Source: CANHCC01 sp040381555 (GTDB lineage Bacteria; Bacteroidota; Bacteroidia; J057; RFSG01). Taken from it: a DNA stretch of 15,882 nucleotides. The notes under the pieces are model-generated. The model searched no databases. It had not been told where the DNA came from and was given only the letters and a program-made list of their open reading frames with translations. The DNA is taken from assembly GCA_040381555.1 (NCBI GenBank), contig JBEIHC010000064.1:1-15882 (forward strand). Direction: 5' to 3'. Positions 1-7,113 of the stretch are shown piece after piece. Every line of letters begins with the position of its first letter. Position 1 is the first letter of the stretch. Both the position numbers and the translations under genes were made by a program.

Positions 1-190
1 CGGAAATCAAAAGCAGAAGATTTTTAAAAATAAGCTTCGCTTCTAACCCCAGGCACTTCGATACGGGCCTTAGCAGGGATTCGTTTAGGTCAAAGTTCCA
101 TTATGGCCCTACTCAGCGACCGGGGCATATTAAAAAATATTTTTTGTTTTTTTTGAATTGTATTCTGGAGTTTTTTCATTTAAGATGGCC
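1..190. repeat. Direct repeat copy L1 (cut by window edge)
   Basis: This stretch is repeated at 264-457 with a fixed 263 bp offset. From 29 to 125 the two copies differ at only three positions and have no gap, and similarity then decays through an A/T-rich part to a shared TAAGATGGC at the end. Two recognisable blocks are CACTTCGATACGGGC (54-68) and CCTACTCAGCGACCGGGG (108-125). No ORF of note lies inside. The spacer at 191-263 is A/T-rich and I see nothing in it. Base 1 already aligns with base 264, so the true left boundary lies outside the window. Confidence 0.9.
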
Positions 191-263
191 TCCTGATTTT
201 CGAATTAGGCATTCTAAATATTTTATACCACAGAATGATATTCTAATAGTTCGATTAACGAAG

Positions 264-457
264 CGTAAATCAAAATCAATAGTTTTTTGAAAATAAGCTT
301 CGCTTCTAACCCCGGGCACTTCGATACGGGCTTTAGCAGGGATTCGGTTAGGTCAAAGTTCCATTATGGCCCTACTCAGCGACCGGGGATTATTTAAAAA
401 AATATTTTTTGTTTTATTTGTTGAATGGCCAACTGGGTTTATTCCTTTTAAGATGGC
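264..457. repeat. Direct repeat copy L2
   Basis: Second copy of the element at 1-190. It has the same internal blocks: the CACTTCGATACGGGC block at 317-331 and the CCTACTCAGCGACCGGGG block at 371-388. The TACTCAGCGACC core recurs at the right edge of the window (15571-15590 and 15854-15873), so both flanks carry one intergenic repeat family. The remaining 458-524, up to the stop codon of the sigma factor gene, shows no clear hairpin terminator and no gene. Confidence 0.9.
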
Positions 458-524
458 TTGAATGCTTATAAACTTAATGAAAGAAATGTGTAGTGGTAAG
501 GTTAAGTGTTTACAGGTATCTATT

Positions 525-1127
525 TTAGATGGTATCTTCCAAATGATTCATCATTTTGTTGAGTAGATCTTTTGCACGGTGTAATTGAGCTTTGACAGTA
601 CCCAAGGGTAATTCCAAGGTTTCGGCAATTTCCTCATAGCTGAGTTCTTGAAAGAAACGAAGCTCAATCAATTGCTTATATCGGGGAGATAATTTTTCAA
701 CGGCATCGTGAACGATTTTTTTCCTTTGGTCGGAGAGCATTCGTTCATTAGGGTTCATGTCTTCATCCTTGACATCAGAAACCCCGGATGAATTGCCTGA
801 TTCATTACCTGCATGTATGGATAAGGTTTGTAATTTCTTTTTGCGAATAAAGTCAATGCAATTATTGGTGGCAATCCGAAACAACCAAGTTGAGAAAGAA
901 TACTGGGCATCAAAGTTTTGGATGTTGGCAAATGCTTTGGCGAAAGCCTCCTGAGTCAGATCCTCAGCATCTTCTTCATTGCGTACCATCTTGAGCAGTG
1001 TATAGTAAACGGATTTACGATACCGTTGCATGAGTTTTTCGAAAGCTTTGGGCTCTCCGTTTCGTGCGGCGATGATCAGAATACGGTCTTCTTCTGCTCT
1101 GGGGGATGCGGGTGGGACGAGGTCCAT
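525..1127 (-). CDS. ECF-type RNA polymerase sigma factor
   Basis: Sigma-70 family factor of 200 residues that directs RNA polymerase to a specific promoter set. Region 2 spans about residues 29-98, with DAEDLTQEAFAKAF at 53-66 (region 2.2) and the promoter-melting segment STWLFRIATNNCIDFIRKKK near 79-98. An acidic, poorly conserved linker follows (about 100-135). Region 4 covers about 138-192 with the helix-turn-helix LSYEEIAETLELPLGTVKA at 162-180. Regions 1 and 3 are missing, which fits the ECF group. It is the last gene of a three-gene minus-strand operon, and its first 52 bp overlap the end of the glycosyltransferase gene. No downstream Met offers a better start that keeps region 2 intact. 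No anti-sigma gene lies next to it, so its signal is unknown. Confidence 0.93.
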   Translation of the reverse strand: MDLVPPASPRAEEDRILIIAARNGEPKAFEKLMQRYRKSVYYTLLKMVRNEEDAEDLTQEAFAKAFANIQNFDAQYSFSTWLFRIATNNCIDFIRKKKLQTLSIHAGNESGNSSGVSDVKDEDMNPNERMLSDQRKKIVHDAVEKLSPRYKQLIELRFFQELSYEEIAETLELPLGTVKAQLHRAKDLLNKMMNHLEDTI

Positions 1128-2206
1128 TTTGGTTTTAAAATCAGTCCTGCAGGTGTGATTATCACTTGATAAAGTACAAACAGGAATTCTAATAACGGTA
1201 AAAGTACGAATTCGCGTGTTAAAACTCCCTTAAATTTTGTTCGAGAGTTCATAATAATACCTAATCGGATTAGTGAATAGGCCCATAATATTATTAACAA
1301 GGGGAAAGGTTCATAGGTGCTGATTAGCAGTCCAATCAGTAGTGTTAGCATCCAGGAAAATTGAAAAAGTCCGGGAAGAAACATGGTTCCTGGGCGATAG
1401 AATTTTCCAGCGCTAAGGTGGCGTAATTTTTGGCGAAACCAGATGGACCACCTGATTGGTGGGGCGGAAATTACGGGAACGGATAGAATTATTGCAGTGG
1501 CATTTCCTGGGGCATGATGATTAATTAATAAATCATCATCACCAGATAGGCTTTGAATTCCGGAGTTGAATCCGCCTACTGTTTCAAAAAACGATTTTCG
1601 GTAAGCCAGGTTTCTACCCACACTCATATAAGGGCTTTGGTTTCCTGCCATTCCAAGATATAGAAAGGCGGTTTGCATCGTTTCAAATTGTATGAGTGCA
1701 TTGAGGAGGCCAGGTTTTCTTTCGTAGGGGCCAGATCCTAGGATTACTTGGGTACTAGGATGAAATCTTTTCGCCATTTCCTGAATCCAGTTTTCAGGTA
1801 CTAAACAATCTGCATCTGTAAAAATCAGACATTCATATTTTGCGGCCTGAATTCCTTGGGTAAGGGCATATTTTTTGGGAGGGAAATTCTCTGGGCAATG
1901 TCTAATGTTTAAATGCCGAAGCCTGGTATGGGATTTTTCTAAACGCTCAAGAATACTTTCGGTATTATCTTCAGAACGGTCATTCACCACAATGATTTCC
2001 CAATCTTCTGAGTACTCATTTTTCAAGATTGCTTCCAAGCATTTTTCTATCTGATGGGCTTCGTTTCTGGCAGCGATAATAACGCTTACAGGTTCAGTTG
2101 GAATGGGTATGGGATTGTTGACGGTTTTAAGTCCTTTTGCTATTTTATTCAAAAGGTAAGCATGTAGGAGGGCGCTTCCCAAAAAGACGATGATGAGCCA
2201 TTCCAT
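1076..2206 (-). CDS. Membrane glycosyltransferase, GT2 family
   Basis: Processive-looking family 2 glycosyltransferase of 376 residues, which would transfer a sugar from a nucleotide-sugar donor at the inner membrane. There is an N-terminal membrane helix (about 3-19). The GT-A fold starts at VSVIIAARNEA (40-50), followed by VVNDRSED (73-80), a metal-binding DAD (131-133) in FTDADC, and GDDD (222-225) as the acceptor/catalytic acidic site. A basic segment RQKLRHLSAGK (258-268) sits where QxxRW lies in cellulose-synthase-like enzymes. Three further hydrophobic segments follow (about 280-297, 301-318 and 333-354). Its ATG shares one base with the permease stop (TGATG), which implies translational coupling, and its 3' end runs 52 bp into the sigma gene. 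The sugar and acceptor cannot be read from the sequence. Confidence 0.88.
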   Translation of the reverse strand: MEWLIIVFLGSALLHAYLLNKIAKGLKTVNNPIPIPTEPVSVIIAARNEAHQIEKCLEAILKNEYSEDWEIIVVNDRSEDNTESILERLEKSHTRLRHLNIRHCPENFPPKKYALTQGIQAAKYECLIFTDADCLVPENWIQEMAKRFHPSTQVILGSGPYERKPGLLNALIQFETMQTAFLYLGMAGNQSPYMSVGRNLAYRKSFFETVGGFNSGIQSLSGDDDLLINHHAPGNATAIILSVPVISAPPIRWSIWFRQKLRHLSAGKFYRPGTMFLPGLFQFSWMLTLLIGLLISTYEPFPLLIILWAYSLIRLGIIMNSRTKFKGVLTREFVLLPLLEFLFVLYQVIITPAGLILKPKWTSSHPHPPEQKKTVF

Positions 2207-3420
2207 CAGTCAAATCTTAGTGCTTCTGAAATCCGAATGGAGGCAATCAATCGGGCCGGCAGAATCAGGAAAATCAAACAGATTCCGATAAGCCCCAAGT
2301 TGGTGATCAGAAAATCTCCCCAGACAAATTCTACCGGTACTTCGGAGAGGAAATAGGATTCTTGGTCGAGTTTCATCCATCCGGTTGCAGATTGAAGTGC
2401 CAAAATTCCAATACCGAGTAGATTTCCCAAAACTAATCCAATACTAATGAGGAGCGCACCATTCCACAAAAAGATATTTCGAAGCTGGGATTGCCTGGCT
2501 CCAAGTGCTTTGAGTAAGCCAATCATACGCGTTCTTTCTAAAATTAATATTAATAAGACGGAGGACATATTGATGATGGCAATGAGAATCATTAAGCCCA
2601 AAATGAAGCTCACATTTTGATGTTGCAAACCCAGCCAAGCAAACATTTCCGGATACAATTCCCGGATAGAATAGGCCATTTGATTATAGGGAGTCAAACT
2701 GCGGGTTTCTTGAGTGATTTTTTCCAATTCTTCAAAATCTTTGACTTTCAACTCATAGTGCAAGGCTTTGTCTGAGGGAATGTTGTATATCTTTCGTAGA
2801 AAAGAGGCTGGGCAAACAACCGTCAGTGCATCAAATTCGGCCAAACCAGTTTCATAAATTCCAGAAATTATCACTGGTCGGATTTTTGGGGGGTCGAGCA
2901 AAAAATACAATCTGGCTTTATCCCCTGGTTTTAACTTTAATTTTTGCGCCTGTTTATGGGAAATCAAAATACCTACTGTACCGGATTCATAGTTTCTGGG
3001 CGGAAGCTCTCCCATTCGGAGCGCATTTTGAAAAAATCTCAGGTCATAATTTTTTTCAACCCCTTTCAGGGAGATTCCCTCTAGGGTTTCATCCGACTGG
3101 AGTAAGGCATATCCTTGAATGACGGGGGCTACAGAGGCTACCCCTTGAATGGATTCAAGAACATTGATTTGCTCCGGATTTACTTGGATTAAGCCAGACC
3201 CAGCTTCATCCTCCCCATAAGGTACTATTCGGATGTGGGATCCAAATCCGATCAATTTATCTCGTATTTCTCGTTCAAACCCATTCACTACCCCGAGGGA
3301 AATTTCCATCACGGCCACGCCCAGGGTTACACTGAGTATGGCAAGGATTACGACCAGTCTGGAAACGGAGCGTCCGGAACGGATGGAAATTCGGGAAGCA
3401 ATAAACCAAGGGAAATTCAC
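2206..3420 (-). CDS. LolC/LolE-like ABC transporter permease (FtsX/MacB superfamily)
   Basis: Inner-membrane permease of 404 residues with the four-helix layout of lipoprotein-releasing LolC/E proteins. TM1 is at about 21-46, followed by a periplasmic domain (about 50-265) and then TM2 (268-294), TM3 (320-343) and TM4 (369-391). The cytoplasmic loop ERTRMIGLLKALGARQSQLR (295-314) is the typical coupling segment of the FtsX domain. By family it probably helps move lipoproteins or other hydrophobic cargo out of the inner membrane. The matching ATPase is not in the window. The start codon is GTG (3418-3420) with an in-frame TAA two codons upstream, so translation cannot begin earlier. It is the first gene of the permease-glycosyltransferase-sigma operon and is divergent from the muramidase lipoprotein gene 19 bp away. 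Confidence 0.88.
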   Translation of the reverse strand: MNFPWFIASRISIRSGRSVSRLVVILAILSVTLGVAVMEISLGVVNGFEREIRDKLIGFGSHIRIVPYGEDEAGSGLIQVNPEQINVLESIQGVASVAPVIQGYALLQSDETLEGISLKGVEKNYDLRFFQNALRMGELPPRNYESGTVGILISHKQAQKLKLKPGDKARLYFLLDPPKIRPVIISGIYETGLAEFDALTVVCPASFLRKIYNIPSDKALHYELKVKDFEELEKITQETRSLTPYNQMAYSIRELYPEMFAWLGLQHQNVSFILGLMILIAIINMSSVLLILILERTRMIGLLKALGARQSQLRNIFLWNGALLISIGLVLGNLLGIGILALQSATGWMKLDQESYFLSEVPVEFVWGDFLITNLGLIGICLIFLILPARLIASIRISEALRFD

Positions 3421-3439
3421 GCTTTAATTCGGTAATTTT

Positions 3440-4780
3440 ATGGCAAAAATGGGAAAAACCCTCATACTAACACTCAGAACTTATTCTCTGCTGTCTTGGA
3501 TCCTGATGATTGGCTGTCTTTCTGCTCTGTCTGGCTGCGCCCAATCCGGGCAGTCTTCTAAGCAGGAATTTTCGGTAGAAAAGACTGTTGTTCAGGCTGG
3601 TGCAGAAATATTGATTCAGGAAAAACTTGCTTTACTCAAGGGCAAAAGAGTTGCCTTGGTTACGAATCATACTGGCAGAGTAGGGGACACTCATTTGGTG
3701 GATACCTTGCTTCAATTGAAGGTGAATATTCAAAAAATATTTGTACCCGAGCATGGATTTCGGGGGGAGGCAGAAGCAGGAGCTGGAATTCAAGATGGAA
3801 AAGATGCACGAACAGGATTGCCCCTGATTTCTTTATATGGAGATCGGAAAATGCCCACTCAAGAAGACTTGGAAGATGTAGACATTCTGCTGTATGATAT
3901 TCAGGATGTGGGCACAAGATTTTATACCTATTTGAGCACTATGGCTTATTGTATGGAATCCTGTGCCAGAGATTCCGTGGCATTTTGGGTATTGGATAGA
4001 CCAAATCCCAATGGATGGTATATTGGAGGTCCTGTATTGAAACCCGAAAATAGTTCTTTTGTGGGTTTACATTCAGTGCCAGTGGTACATGGAATGACTT
4101 TAGGGGAATATGCGCGTATGATTCAGGGAGAAGGTTGGCTAAAGGAGGGTAAAAAATGCAGACTGGAAGTCATTCAGGCCAAAGGATATAAACATGGAAT
4201 GCGTTGGGAGGAAACCGGTTTGGAGTGGATTCCTCCTTCTCCCAATTTACCGGATCTATTAGCGGCTGAGTATTATCCTATTTTATGCTGGTATGAGGGA
4301 ACCCCGGTAAGTGTAGGTCGGGGAACGGAATCACCCTTTACGCTGGCTGGCGCTCCTTGGCACATTGCCTTTAAGCGTAGGATTTATACAGATTCTCTGG
4401 AAGGGGCCTCCCAGTTTCAGGTGTATGGCTTAGGCTTTCAGGCAAAATCCTTTGTGCCTCGATCTATTCCCGGAAAATCAGCGAGTCCTATGTACGAAAA
4501 TGAGATTTGTCACGGAGTGAAAGCCAGTCAGAGACCCAGTTCGGGTGATTCCTTATGGCTGGCAGGCTTACAGTTGTTGCAATCATTTCATCAGGAATAT
4601 AGGGAGCAGACGAAAAAGGAGGATTTTTTTCGGCCATTTTTTCGAAAGTTGAGTGGAACAGATGAGTTGGCAGTACAGATTCGGGCAGGAAAAACCCCGG
4701 TTGAGATTCAGGACTCTTGGAAGGGAGAAATAGCCAGATTTCGGGCTATTCGGAATAAATACTTGGTTTATCCAGAGTAG
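3440..4780 (+). CDS. namZ: DUF1343/NamZ-like lipoprotein, probable exo-N-acetylmuramidase (GH171)
   Basis: Lipoprotein of 446 residues in the DUF1343 family, whose characterised member NamZ of Bacillus subtilis removes terminal MurNAc from peptidoglycan fragments. The signal peptide ends in a lipobox LSGC with the acylated Cys at residue 33. Family motifs are all present: VALVTNHTGR (71-80), PEHGFRGE (103-110), DIQDVGTRFYTY (153-164), LDRPNPNG (185-192) and HGMTLGE (217-223). The product should sit on the periplasmic or outer-membrane side and act in cell-wall turnover. Start choice is uncertain between Met1 (3440) and Met4 (3449), and either leaves a workable signal peptide. Activity and MurNAc specificity are inferred from the family only. 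No other MurNAc-recycling gene is nearby, so genome context does not add support. Confidence 0.85.
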   Translation: MAKMGKTLILTLRTYSLLSWILMIGCLSALSGCAQSGQSSKQEFSVEKTVVQAGAEILIQEKLALLKGKRVALVTNHTGRVGDTHLVDTLLQLKVNIQKIFVPEHGFRGEAEAGAGIQDGKDARTGLPLISLYGDRKMPTQEDLEDVDILLYDIQDVGTRFYTYLSTMAYCMESCARDSVAFWVLDRPNPNGWYIGGPVLKPENSSFVGLHSVPVVHGMTLGEYARMIQGEGWLKEGKKCRLEVIQAKGYKHGMRWEETGLEWIPPSPNLPDLLAAEYYPILCWYEGTPVSVGRGTESPFTLAGAPWHIAFKRRIYTDSLEGASQFQVYGLGFQAKSFVPRSIPGKSASPMYENEICHGVKASQRPSSGDSLWLAGLQLLQSFHQEYREQTKKEDFFRPFFRKLSGTDELAVQIRAGKTPVEIQDSWKGEIARFRAIRNKYLVYPE

Positions 4781-4925
4781 AAGGAGATTTGCTTCAGGAT
4801 ATGGGATATTTCATTTTAGACGATAATATGGTTTTTCAGATAGTTTAATTGTTCGGAATATTATATTGTAAAAACTTATTAATGAGAAATTTACCAGAGT
4901 ATAATAAAAAAAACTTTCAAAAAAA

Positions 4926-4958
4926 TTTGGAGATATTGAAGAAACTCACTTATCTTTA
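4926..4958 (+). promoter_or_regulatory. Bacteroidota-type promoter of lipoprotein gene 1
   Basis: TTTG at 4926-4929, a 21-nt spacer, then TATCTTTA at 4951-4958. This matches the Bacteroidota -33 TTTG / -7 TAnnTTTG pattern with one mismatch at the last base. It predicts transcription starting near 4962 and a leader of about 41 nt. The leader has no Shine-Dalgarno sequence, only A-rich sequence before the ATG at 5003. Confidence 0.65.
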
Positions 4959-5002
4959 CTTTATTAATTGTAAATAATCTTTAAACCCTAAAACTCATTA
5001 CA

Positions 5003-5605
5003 ATGAAAAACATCATTAAATCTCTCGCTCTAGCTGCCGTAGTATTGGTTAGCGGTGCATCTTTCACTGCTTGTAAAAAAGGTGAAAACGATCCAGGTAT
5101 CTCCTTAGCTAGCCGTAAAGGCCGTTTTGTAGGAGAGTGGAAAGTAACTGCAGGTGTTACTAAATCTACTTCAGGTGTTGGTACTACTACAGCAACTTAC
5201 ACTGAAACTGCAAAAACTACTACTTATCCAACTGGTTCTGTTACTGCTACTTGGTCTCAGACTTTAACCATCGAAAAAGATGGTACTTTCTTAATGACTG
5301 AAATTGAAACTCCACAAGGAGGAAACACAACAACCACTACCACTAAAGGTCGTTGGATGTTCGCTGGTAAAAACAAAGATGCTGAATTGAAAAACAAAGA
5401 AGCAGTTATCTTAACTTTGACTGAGCAAACTGTTACATCAGGTGGTGCTTCTACCACTACTACAGTTACTAATGCTGACAATGGTGCAATTTGGACTATC
5501 GATCAGTTGAAAGGTGACGAAATGATCGTGAAGTATGTAACAACAACTACTTCAGGTGGTTCATCTTCTACTGATGATGTTTCTTGGACTTTCACTTCCA
5601 AGTAA
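5003..5605 (+). CDS. Small lipocalin-like lipoprotein, paralogue 1 (Thr-rich)
   Basis: Lipoprotein of 200 residues with a signal peptide and lipobox FTAC (Cys24), followed by CKKGENDPGISLASR, the signature shared by all four genes of this array. The mature part begins GEWKV and ends in IWTIDQLKGDEM...SWTF, an all-beta pattern resembling small lipocalin-like domains of Bacteroidota; the fold is inferred. It is strikingly rich in Thr, in tracts such as NTTTTTTKG and STTTTV that fall at predicted loops. Codons are narrow (ACT, GGT, GCT, AAA), unlike its neighbours, which suggests high expression. A strong-looking promoter precedes it and a strong hairpin terminator follows 21 nt after the stop, so it is probably monocistronic. 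Charged residues after the Cys may serve as a surface-export signal. Molecular function is unknown. Confidence 0.85.
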   Translation: MKNIIKSLALAAVVLVSGASFTACKKGENDPGISLASRKGRFVGEWKVTAGVTKSTSGVGTTTATYTETAKTTTYPTGSVTATWSQTLTIEKDGTFLMTEIETPQGGNTTTTTTKGRWMFAGKNKDAELKNKEAVILTLTEQTVTSGGASTTTTVTNADNGAIWTIDQLKGDEMIVKYVTTTTSGGSSSTDDVSWTFTSK

Positions 5606-5626
5606 TTTTCAGAAGAAAAAAGCTTT

Positions 5627-5659
5627 AAAAAAGCCCCGGGAAATTCCCGGGGCTTTTTT
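5627..5659 (+). terminator. Intrinsic terminator after lipoprotein gene 1
   Basis: Near-perfect hairpin with left arm AAAAAAGCCCCGGGAA (5627-5642) and right arm TTCCCGGGGCTTTTTT (5644-5659). The innermost A/T pairs are too close to form, so the loop is about 5 nt. The flanking A and T runs make it usable in both directions. It separates gene 1 from paralogues 2-4. Confidence 0.9.
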
Positions 5660-5751
5660 ATTTTGTCAATATTTCAAAAAATAGCTTTTTGTGTTTTTTG
5701 CATTTTAGCGATTAGATTTTACCTATTTCTTAAAAAATATCTCTCTAAATG

Positions 5752-5781
5752 TTTGCTATTCATCAGGATTGTGCAATTTTG
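5752..5781 (+). promoter_or_regulatory. Candidate promoter of lipoprotein genes 2-4
   Basis: TTTG at 5752-5755, an 18-nt spacer and CAATTTTG at 5774-5781 (TAnnTTTG with one mismatch). If used, transcription would start at about 5785, only about 3 nt before the ATG at 5788, giving an almost leaderless mRNA. This also argues for the start at 5788 rather than the upstream in-frame ATG at 5749, which would lie before the start of transcription. Confidence 0.45.
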
Positions 5782-5787
5782 CAGTAT

Positions 5788-6405
5788 ATGAAGCATAATA
5801 CTCTGTTTACCCTCTTTGTATTGTTTGGTTCACTCATTTGGATGAGTGCTTGTAAGAAAGGCGATAATGATCCGGCTCTCAGTTTACGGTCCCGAAGTGC
5901 GCGGGTAGTGGGCGATTGGAAACTCCATTCGGGAAGCTATTCTTTTTCCAGACCCTTTTCTGCGGATTTGAAAGATACCTACACCGATTCGCAAGTGATT
6001 CGGGATTCGGCTGGTGCAAAAGTCTATCATGCTTTCACTTGGGATATTTCCTTTGAGAATGATGGTACCTATACCTCCGTCAAGAAAGAAACTGCTCCGG
6101 GTGGGGTAATGGAAACGGAAACGGTAAAAGGCACTTGGCATTTCACTTTAAAGAACAAGATTGATGATGCCAAAAATAAAGAAGGTCTTATTCTGACAAC
6201 AACGGACTATGCGCTTTCTTCTGGAGCTGCACTATCCACTTATAAAACCATTTACCCGATTTTCGGAGAAATCTGGAAATTAGATCGTTTGAGTCATCAT
6301 GAATTCACGGTCATGATTGAAGAAACTGAGCTAGTTCCTCCGGGCGTGCAAAAAACGAAGGCACAATTTAACTTCCGTTCTTTGAAAAAATCAGTTGTGG
6401 TATAA
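5788..6405 (+). CDS. Small lipocalin-like lipoprotein, paralogue 2
   Basis: Lipoprotein of 205 residues, counted from the ATG at 5788. The frame is open from 5749, but the 13 residues that would add (MFAIHQDCAILQY) precede a proper signal peptide and are poorly explained as coding. The lipobox is MSAC (Cys22), followed by CKKGDNDPALSLRSR. The domain follows the array pattern: VGDWKL, an FENDGTYTSVKKET strand pair, VKGTWHF, KNKEGLILTTT, then EIWKLDRL and a final NFRSLKK. It lacks the Thr tracts of paralogue 1 and has ordinary codon use. It lies 37 bp before paralogue 3 with no terminator between, so the two are probably cotranscribed. Function is unknown; a surface or periplasmic ligand-binding role is only a guess from the lipocalin-like pattern. 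Confidence 0.82.
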   Translation: MKHNTLFTLFVLFGSLIWMSACKKGDNDPALSLRSRSARVVGDWKLHSGSYSFSRPFSADLKDTYTDSQVIRDSAGAKVYHAFTWDISFENDGTYTSVKKETAPGGVMETETVKGTWHFTLKNKIDDAKNKEGLILTTTDYALSSGAALSTYKTIYPIFGEIWKLDRLSHHEFTVMIEETELVPPGVQKTKAQFNFRSLKKSVVV

Positions 6406-6442
6406 TTCTTGTTACCTGTCCCCCAAAAACTAAAATATTTGT

Positions 6443-7054
6443 ATGAAAAACGCCCCTAAATTATTGTTTCTACTTTGCCTACTTTCCTTGTTCAGTCTGA
6501 TTACAGCCTGTAAAAAAGGGGAAGAGGATCCCGGTCTTAGCTTTAGAAGTCGTAAAACCCGTCTTGCCAATGATTGGGTTTTGCAATCTGGCAAGGTGAT
6601 CATCAAAACCTTTCCTCCCACCGGAGGTTCTTATCAGACGAATATCAATTATAATGAAGGGGGATTTTATAATGTAAGCCGCACGGATGGATTTACTGAT
6701 AAAGGAAATTATGAAATTGACCTCAGAATATTTAAGGATGGTCGCTTTACGAAGGAACATAACGAGACTCCAGAAAATCAAACCCGTGGTACCAGCACAG
6801 AGGAAGGTACTTGGCATTTTTCCGGAGGGGGAGGTAATATAAAGAAGAAAGAGCTCTTGACTTTGTACAAGGAAAAATCAACATTTATCTCTCAAAATGC
6901 CACTTTGAATACAACCATTAACTACAATGGCGGTAATTTGTTTGAAATAGATCGCTTGGCCAATGATGAATTGATATTAAAAGCCAGTCAGCGTGTAACA
7001 AATGGGGGAACCATTAATGAAATTACAGAGGAGTGGACTTTTATCCCAAAATAG
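6443..7054 (+). CDS. Small lipocalin-like lipoprotein, paralogue 3
   Basis: Lipoprotein of 203 residues with signal peptide and lipobox ITAC (Cys23), then CKKGEEDPGLSFRSR. The shared core is visible: NDWVLQSG, a FKDGRFTKEHNETPE strand, EGTWHFSGGGGN, KKKELLTL, LFEIDRLANDELIL and a terminal EEWTFIPK. The length and order of blocks match the neighbouring paralogues, but overall residue identity is low outside the blocks, so the duplications are old or fast evolving. A TATTTG sequence lies directly before the ATG (6436-6441), placed too close for a normal leader. The 59-bp gap to paralogue 4 holds a candidate internal promoter. Function is unknown. Confidence 0.83.
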   Translation: MKNAPKLLFLLCLLSLFSLITACKKGEEDPGLSFRSRKTRLANDWVLQSGKVIIKTFPPTGGSYQTNINYNEGGFYNVSRTDGFTDKGNYEIDLRIFKDGRFTKEHNETPENQTRGTSTEEGTWHFSGGGGNIKKKELLTLYKEKSTFISQNATLNTTINYNGGNLFEIDRLANDELILKASQRVTNGGTINEITEEWTFIPK

Positions 7055-7062
7055 ACCAAAGG

Positions 7063-7094
7063 TTTGGAAATTTGCCCCTTTCCCTGTTATTTTG
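7063..7094 (+). promoter_or_regulatory. Possible internal promoter before lipoprotein gene 4
   Basis: TTTG at 7063-7066, a 21-nt spacer and TATTTTG at 7088-7094. This is one base shorter than the TAnnTTTG consensus. It would give a leader of about 16 nt before the ATG at 7114. It is weak evidence only, because A/T-rich gaps often hold such matches by chance. Confidence 0.3.
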
Positions 7095-7113
7095 AGATTC
7101 AATTAAACCAATC

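Noticed and set aside
1..457. CRISPR array
   Set aside because: The repeats are far too long, only two copies exist, the spacing is unlike CRISPR and no cas gene is present.
1..524. Insertion sequence at the left edge
   Set aside because: No transposase frame, no terminal inverted repeats and no target duplication are visible.
525..3420. Defence, secondary-metabolite or capsule locus
   Set aside because: One glycosyltransferase with a permease and a sigma factor is not enough; no partner genes of such systems are present.
5749..5787. N-terminal extension of lipoprotein 2 from an upstream ATG
   Set aside because: It would put 13 residues before a standard signal peptide and would begin before the likely transcription start; all paralogues start at the signal peptide.
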